Position numbers and translations under genes: made by a program | Notes under the pieces: model-generated | The model's database searches: none | Told to the model about the DNA's origin: nothing | The model's input: the letters and a program-made list of their open reading frames with translations, nothing else | Shown here: positions 61,224 through 64,000 of the stretch, one piece after another | Position numbering within the stretch: the first letter of the stretch is position 1 | Layout of the letters: every line of letters starts with the position of its first letter | Origin: Caryophanales bacterium UBA6449 | Lineage (GTDB): Bacteria > Bacillota_I > Bacilli_A > RFN20 > CAG-288 | DNA length: 64,000 nucleotides | Assembly: GCA_002437105.1 (NCBI GenBank) | Contig: DJOB01000004.1 | Span: forward strand, 255,845-319,844 | Direction of reading: 5' to 3'

Positions 61224-62816
61224 CTAGTTGCGCTCGGAGAATTTTCTGACCCGATCGAGGAATTCCTCGTAGGTTCCTTTGAAGTCGAAGAAGCGATGCT
61301 GAGAATCGATCAGGATGAAGCGATTAGCGATCGTCTGGATAAACTCGCGATCGTGAGACTGGAAGAGAAGGCACCCGCGGAACTTGATGAGGGCCGTATT
61401 GAGCGCCTGAACCGATTCCATGTCGAGATGGTTGGTCGGATCATCGAAGATCATCAGATTGGAGGGATCCATCATCATCCGGGTCAGCTTGAGGCGCACG
61501 CGCTCTCCTCCCGAGAGGACCTTCACCTTCTTCAGACCCTCCTCACCGGCGAAGAGCATGCGGCCTAGATAGCCGCGGATATAGGAATCCAACTGCTCTT
61601 TGGATGAGGGGCGCAGGTAGTCCAAAAGGGTCTCGTCGATGGAGTCGAACTCGGTGAGGTCGGAAGCGAAATAGTCCTTCTTGACGGTGATACCAAACTT
61701 GAAGGTTCCGCTATCGGGCTCCCTCCTGCCACCCAGAACATCAAACAGCGCGGTGACGATGGAGGTGTCGTCGGTGATGAAGGCCACCTTGTCATGGTTC
61801 CTCAGAGTGAAGGAGACATCCTGGAACTTCCCCTGGACCGAAAGGTCGTGAACCTCGAGGCACTCGTTGCCAATCTCTCTCTCCGGGCGAAAATCGATAA
61901 AGGGATAACGACGCGATGAAGGCTTGATATCCGTGATGGTGATGCGATCCAACATCTTCTTTCGCGAAGTGGCCTGACGCGATTTAGCGGCGTTGGCAGC
62001 AAAACGAGCGATAAATTCTTTGAGCTCCGCAACCTTCTCCTCAGCCTTGCGGTTCTGATCCTTGATCTGCCGCTGGGCCAGCTGGCTCGCCTCGTACCAG
62101 AAATCGTAATTGCCGACGAAAGGAGTGATCTTTCCATAGTCGACATCCAGGATCTGCGTGCAGACTTTATTCAGGAAATATCGGTCGTGACTAACCACGA
62201 GAACCGTCTTCTCATAGCCGGCTAGATAGTCTTCCAGCCAATCTGCCGCTAGCGCGTCCAGACCGTTGGTAGGCTCATCGAGAACGAGGATATCGGGTTC
62301 ACCGAACAGAGCTTGCGCCAGCAGGACCTTCACCTTGATCTTCTCGTCGAGATTCCCCATCACGGAATCGAAGAGGTTATTAGGTACGCCCAGCGAGGAG
62401 AGGAGCGTCTCGATCTGAGTATCGGCTTCCCATCCTCCCAACTCCGAGAACTCCGCCTCGAGCTCTCCGGCTTTGACTCCATCCGCCTCGGAGAAATCCT
62501 CCTTCGCATAGAGGGCATCCTTCTCCTTCTGCACCTCGATCAGACGGGGATTGCCTAAGAGGACGGTCTGTCTGACCGTCTCCGCATCGTAGGCGTCGTG
62601 GTCCTGTTTGAGGACCGACATCCTCTCGGGTTGATCATCGGTCACGGATCCGAAAGTCGGTTCCAGCTGGCCAGAGAGGATCTTCAACAGGGTAGACTTG
62701 CCAGCGCCGTTGGCGCCGATGATGCCGTAGCACTCTCCCTTCTTAAAAGTGAGACTGAAATCCTTGAAGAGTACCCGTCCGCCGAACTGCATCCCCAGAT
62801 TAGTAGCAGTAAGCAA
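61224..62816 (-). CDS. ykpA: ABC-F family ATPase (YkpA/YbiT type)
   Basis: Soluble tandem ABC ATPase with no membrane domain, of the ribosome-associated ABC-F family. It is a 530-residue protein. The first ATPase has IIGANGAGKSTLLKILSG (Walker A) and ILVLDEPTNGLD (Walker B) with a degenerate signature (MGNLDEKIKVKVLLAQALF). A charged linker (about 245-295, RKAEEKVAELKEFIARFAANAAKSRQATSRKK) is followed by a second ATPase with LSGGERVRLKL and IFDDPTNHLD but no Walker A (VAFITDDTSIVTALF). The missing second Walker A and the linker match B. subtilis YkpA as recalled, so this is a subfamily trait. nrnA lies nine bases upstream. Confidence 0.9.
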   Translation of the reverse strand: MLTATNLGMQFGGRVLFKDFSLTFKKGECYGIIGANGAGKSTLLKILSGQLEPTFGSVTDDQPERMSVLKQDHDAYDAETVRQTVLLGNPRLIEVQKEKDALYAKEDFSEADGVKAGELEAEFSELGGWEADTQIETLLSSLGVPNNLFDSVMGNLDEKIKVKVLLAQALFGEPDILVLDEPTNGLDALAADWLEDYLAGYEKTVLVVSHDRYFLNKVCTQILDVDYGKITPFVGNYDFWYEASQLAQRQIKDQNRKAEEKVAELKEFIARFAANAAKSRQATSRKKMLDRITITDIKPSSRRYPFIDFRPEREIGNECLEVHDLSVQGKFQDVSFTLRNHDKVAFITDDTSIVTALFDVLGGRREPDSGTFKFGITVKKDYFASDLTEFDSIDETLLDYLRPSSKEQLDSYIRGYLGRMLFAGEEGLKKVKVLSGGERVRLKLTRMMMDPSNLMIFDDPTNHLDMESVQALNTALIKFRGCLLFQSHDREFIQTIANRFILIDSQHRFFDFKGTYEEFLDRVRKFSERN

Positions 62817-62825
62817 TTTAACCTC

Positions 62826-63812
62826 CTATCTAGCCAAGGGCTGGTCGTCCAGATCCTTGAGAAGGTTGGGCAGCTGATCCAGCGTATGTAGTTTGGCACC
62901 GGAAGCACCTTCGTGACCGCCACCCTCATATTTAGCCGCCACCCCATTGATGACCTTTCGGTTGGAGCGGATCGATACCCACCAGGTACCAGCCGCGACA
63001 TCCTCGGTGATCGAGCAGGTGACATAGATACCCTGCACACCTCGGAATTCATTGACGTAGATCTTCCCTTCACCGGGCAGGATATCCAGCCGCTTCAGAT
63101 CGGCCTCGGACAGCACATAGTAAGCCGTGCCGCCTTTAGTGATATGGGTCTGGTTGAGGATGAACTTCTTCACTTCGATATCCTTGATAGTCTTGGCGTA
63201 CATCCTGTCATAGAACCCCTGCATGTCGAATCCAGTCGCCAAGAGAGCAGAAGCGATACTGAGGGTCGCTGAATCGGTGTCCGGATAGAGGAAGCGGCCG
63301 GAATCTCCGACAATACCACTATATAGATACTCCGCCGCTTTAGGACTAAAGGTATATTTCCTACTTCTGGACAAGCAGAAGAGCGCCACCAGCTCGGAAG
63401 CGGCGACGATATGGTCATAGACAATCCTCATATTCCCATACTGATCCACATCGGGATGATGATCGATCTTGATTACAAAATCAGCTTTGTCGATCCGGCT
63501 CTCCGATATGCGATCCACGGTAGCGGTATCGGTGACGATAGCGAGGAAAGGACCTTGGTCGTACCAAGAATCATCCAACACTTCCGGCTGAGGATAGAGG
63601 GAAGGTACAAATGAACGATTAGTCTCACCGACAAAGTGCACATCCTTCTGAGGAAAATTATCCTTGATCCAAGTGTATAGACCCATCTGTGAACCGAAGG
63701 CATCATAGTCAGGGTTCTTGTGCCGATAGCAGACGATCTTGTCGTATTCATCTATCTTCTTTAAAACTTCCTTAAAGCTCTTATGAAGATTCTTAAAATC
63801 ACTCTTTTCCAT
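62826..63812 (-). CDS. nrnA: DHH/DHHA1 phosphoesterase (NrnA-like nanoRNase/pAp phosphatase)
   Basis: A 328-residue DHH-family phosphoesterase. The N-terminal DHH part has CYRHKNPDYDAFGSQ (residues about 28-42), AIVTDTATVDR and KIDHHPDVDQ (the DHH motif). The C-terminal DHHA1 part ends in YEGGGHEGASGAKL, the GGGHxxAAG substrate-binding motif. Such enzymes degrade 2-5-mer RNA and/or 3'-phosphoadenosine-5'-phosphate. Which activity dominates cannot be seen. Possible operon with the ABC-F gene downstream. Confidence 0.88.
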   Translation of the reverse strand: MEKSDFKNLHKSFKEVLKKIDEYDKIVCYRHKNPDYDAFGSQMGLYTWIKDNFPQKDVHFVGETNRSFVPSLYPQPEVLDDSWYDQGPFLAIVTDTATVDRISESRIDKADFVIKIDHHPDVDQYGNMRIVYDHIVAASELVALFCLSRSRKYTFSPKAAEYLYSGIVGDSGRFLYPDTDSATLSIASALLATGFDMQGFYDRMYAKTIKDIEVKKFILNQTHITKGGTAYYVLSEADLKRLDILPGEGKIYVNEFRGVQGIYVTCSITEDVAAGTWWVSIRSNRKVINGVAAKYEGGGHEGASGAKLHTLDQLPNLLKDLDDQPLAR

Positions 63813-63943
63813 GTTAAACCTACTCTATTCGGTAATTAACTTACCACATAAAAGACTACTTTTCTAAGAAAGGCACATTAAACCGCTATCAGCAGTCCAA
63901 GAAGGTTTATTTGATAAACGCAAGGCAAAATAAATGGTCTTTA

Positions 63944-63952
63944 TGCTAGAAT
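63944..63952 (+). promoter_or_regulatory. Extended -10 promoter for tRNA-Arg
   Basis: TGCTAGAAT is an extended -10 (TGn followed by TAGAAT) whose expected start, about 63959, is a few bases before the tRNA. No -35 is obvious. Confidence 0.5.
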
Positions 63953-63962
63953 ATGCCGCGTT

Positions 63963-64000
<38 letters not shown>

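Noticed and set aside
61224..62816. ABC-F gene as inactivated because the second Walker A is missing
   Set aside because: The YkpA/YbiT subfamily naturally has this change as recalled, and the remaining motifs and length are intact.

Overview
The window looks like chromosome from a low-to-mid GC Firmicute of the Bacilli / Erysipelotrichia / Mollicutes side of the tree. This is inferred from gene order and from Shine-Dalgarno-led, tightly overlapping operons. Several blocks match Bacillus subtilis neighbourhoods as recalled: ybeY-cdd-era-recO-glyRS-dnaG-rpoD-trmK, cshB-nfo, plsY divergent from parE-parC, yqeG-yqeH-yqeK-rsfS, xerD-deoB, nusB-xseA-xseB-recN, and tig-lon-engB. Some usual members are missing between them (for example dgkA, folD, clpX, lonB). 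A CIRCE operator at lon, which is known from mycoplasmas, also points toward the Mollicutes side. No prophage, transposon, CRISPR array or rRNA was seen.

Layout. 1-33.4 kb: almost everything is on the + strand. It starts with an unrecognised gene end and a C39-peptidase-like membrane protein. Next comes the ybeY-to-trmK operon, which carries an extra sigma factor between dnaG and rpoD. A third sigma-like gene follows, then apt-rel-hisS-aspS-cshB-nfo-glycerate kinase, rpmG-efp, an M13 peptidase, yneF, the lone reverse-strand plsY, parE-parC, and yqeG-yqeH-yqeK-rsfS-mtnN. 33.4-33.95 kb: a gene-free, very AT-rich stretch with a dif-like site and inverted repeats. 33.95-63.8 kb: almost everything is on the - strand. 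In order: an orphan substrate-binding-type lipoprotein, deoB, xerD, dinB, recN, xseB, xseA, nusB, a methyltransferase-like protein, a small Asp23-like protein, tex, leuS, engB, lon, tig, a 920-residue lipoprotein, glgP, glgB, a thioredoxin-like gene on +, an ABC-F gene and an nrnA-type phosphoesterase. The window ends inside a tRNA-Arg(UCU).

The strongest large-scale signal is that + strand genes on the left and - strand genes on the right converge on the AT-rich gap. That gap contains a 28-bp sequence matching the B. subtilis dif site at 23 of 28 positions, and xerD lies 2.3 kb away. I read it as the replication terminus. Other notable points are an EF-P whose normally conserved PGKG tip loop reads TAMA, three sigma-70-family genes within about 4.4 kb, an RpoD with a long lysine-rich plus poly-acidic N-terminus, a CIRCE operator lying directly on a near-consensus lon promoter, and a YqeK fused to a degenerate NadD-like domain.

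Functionally this is a housekeeping region: ribosome assembly and translation (era, ybeY, yqeH, rsfS, engB, efp, rpmG, four aminoacyl-tRNA synthetases), transcription (rpoD, two sigma-like proteins, nusB, tex), replication, repair and chromosome resolution (dnaG, parEC, recO, recN, dinB, xseAB, nfo, xerD), stringent response (rel), proteostasis (tig, lon), purine, pyrimidine and SAM salvage (apt, cdd, deoB, mtnN) and glycogen use (glgP, glgB).
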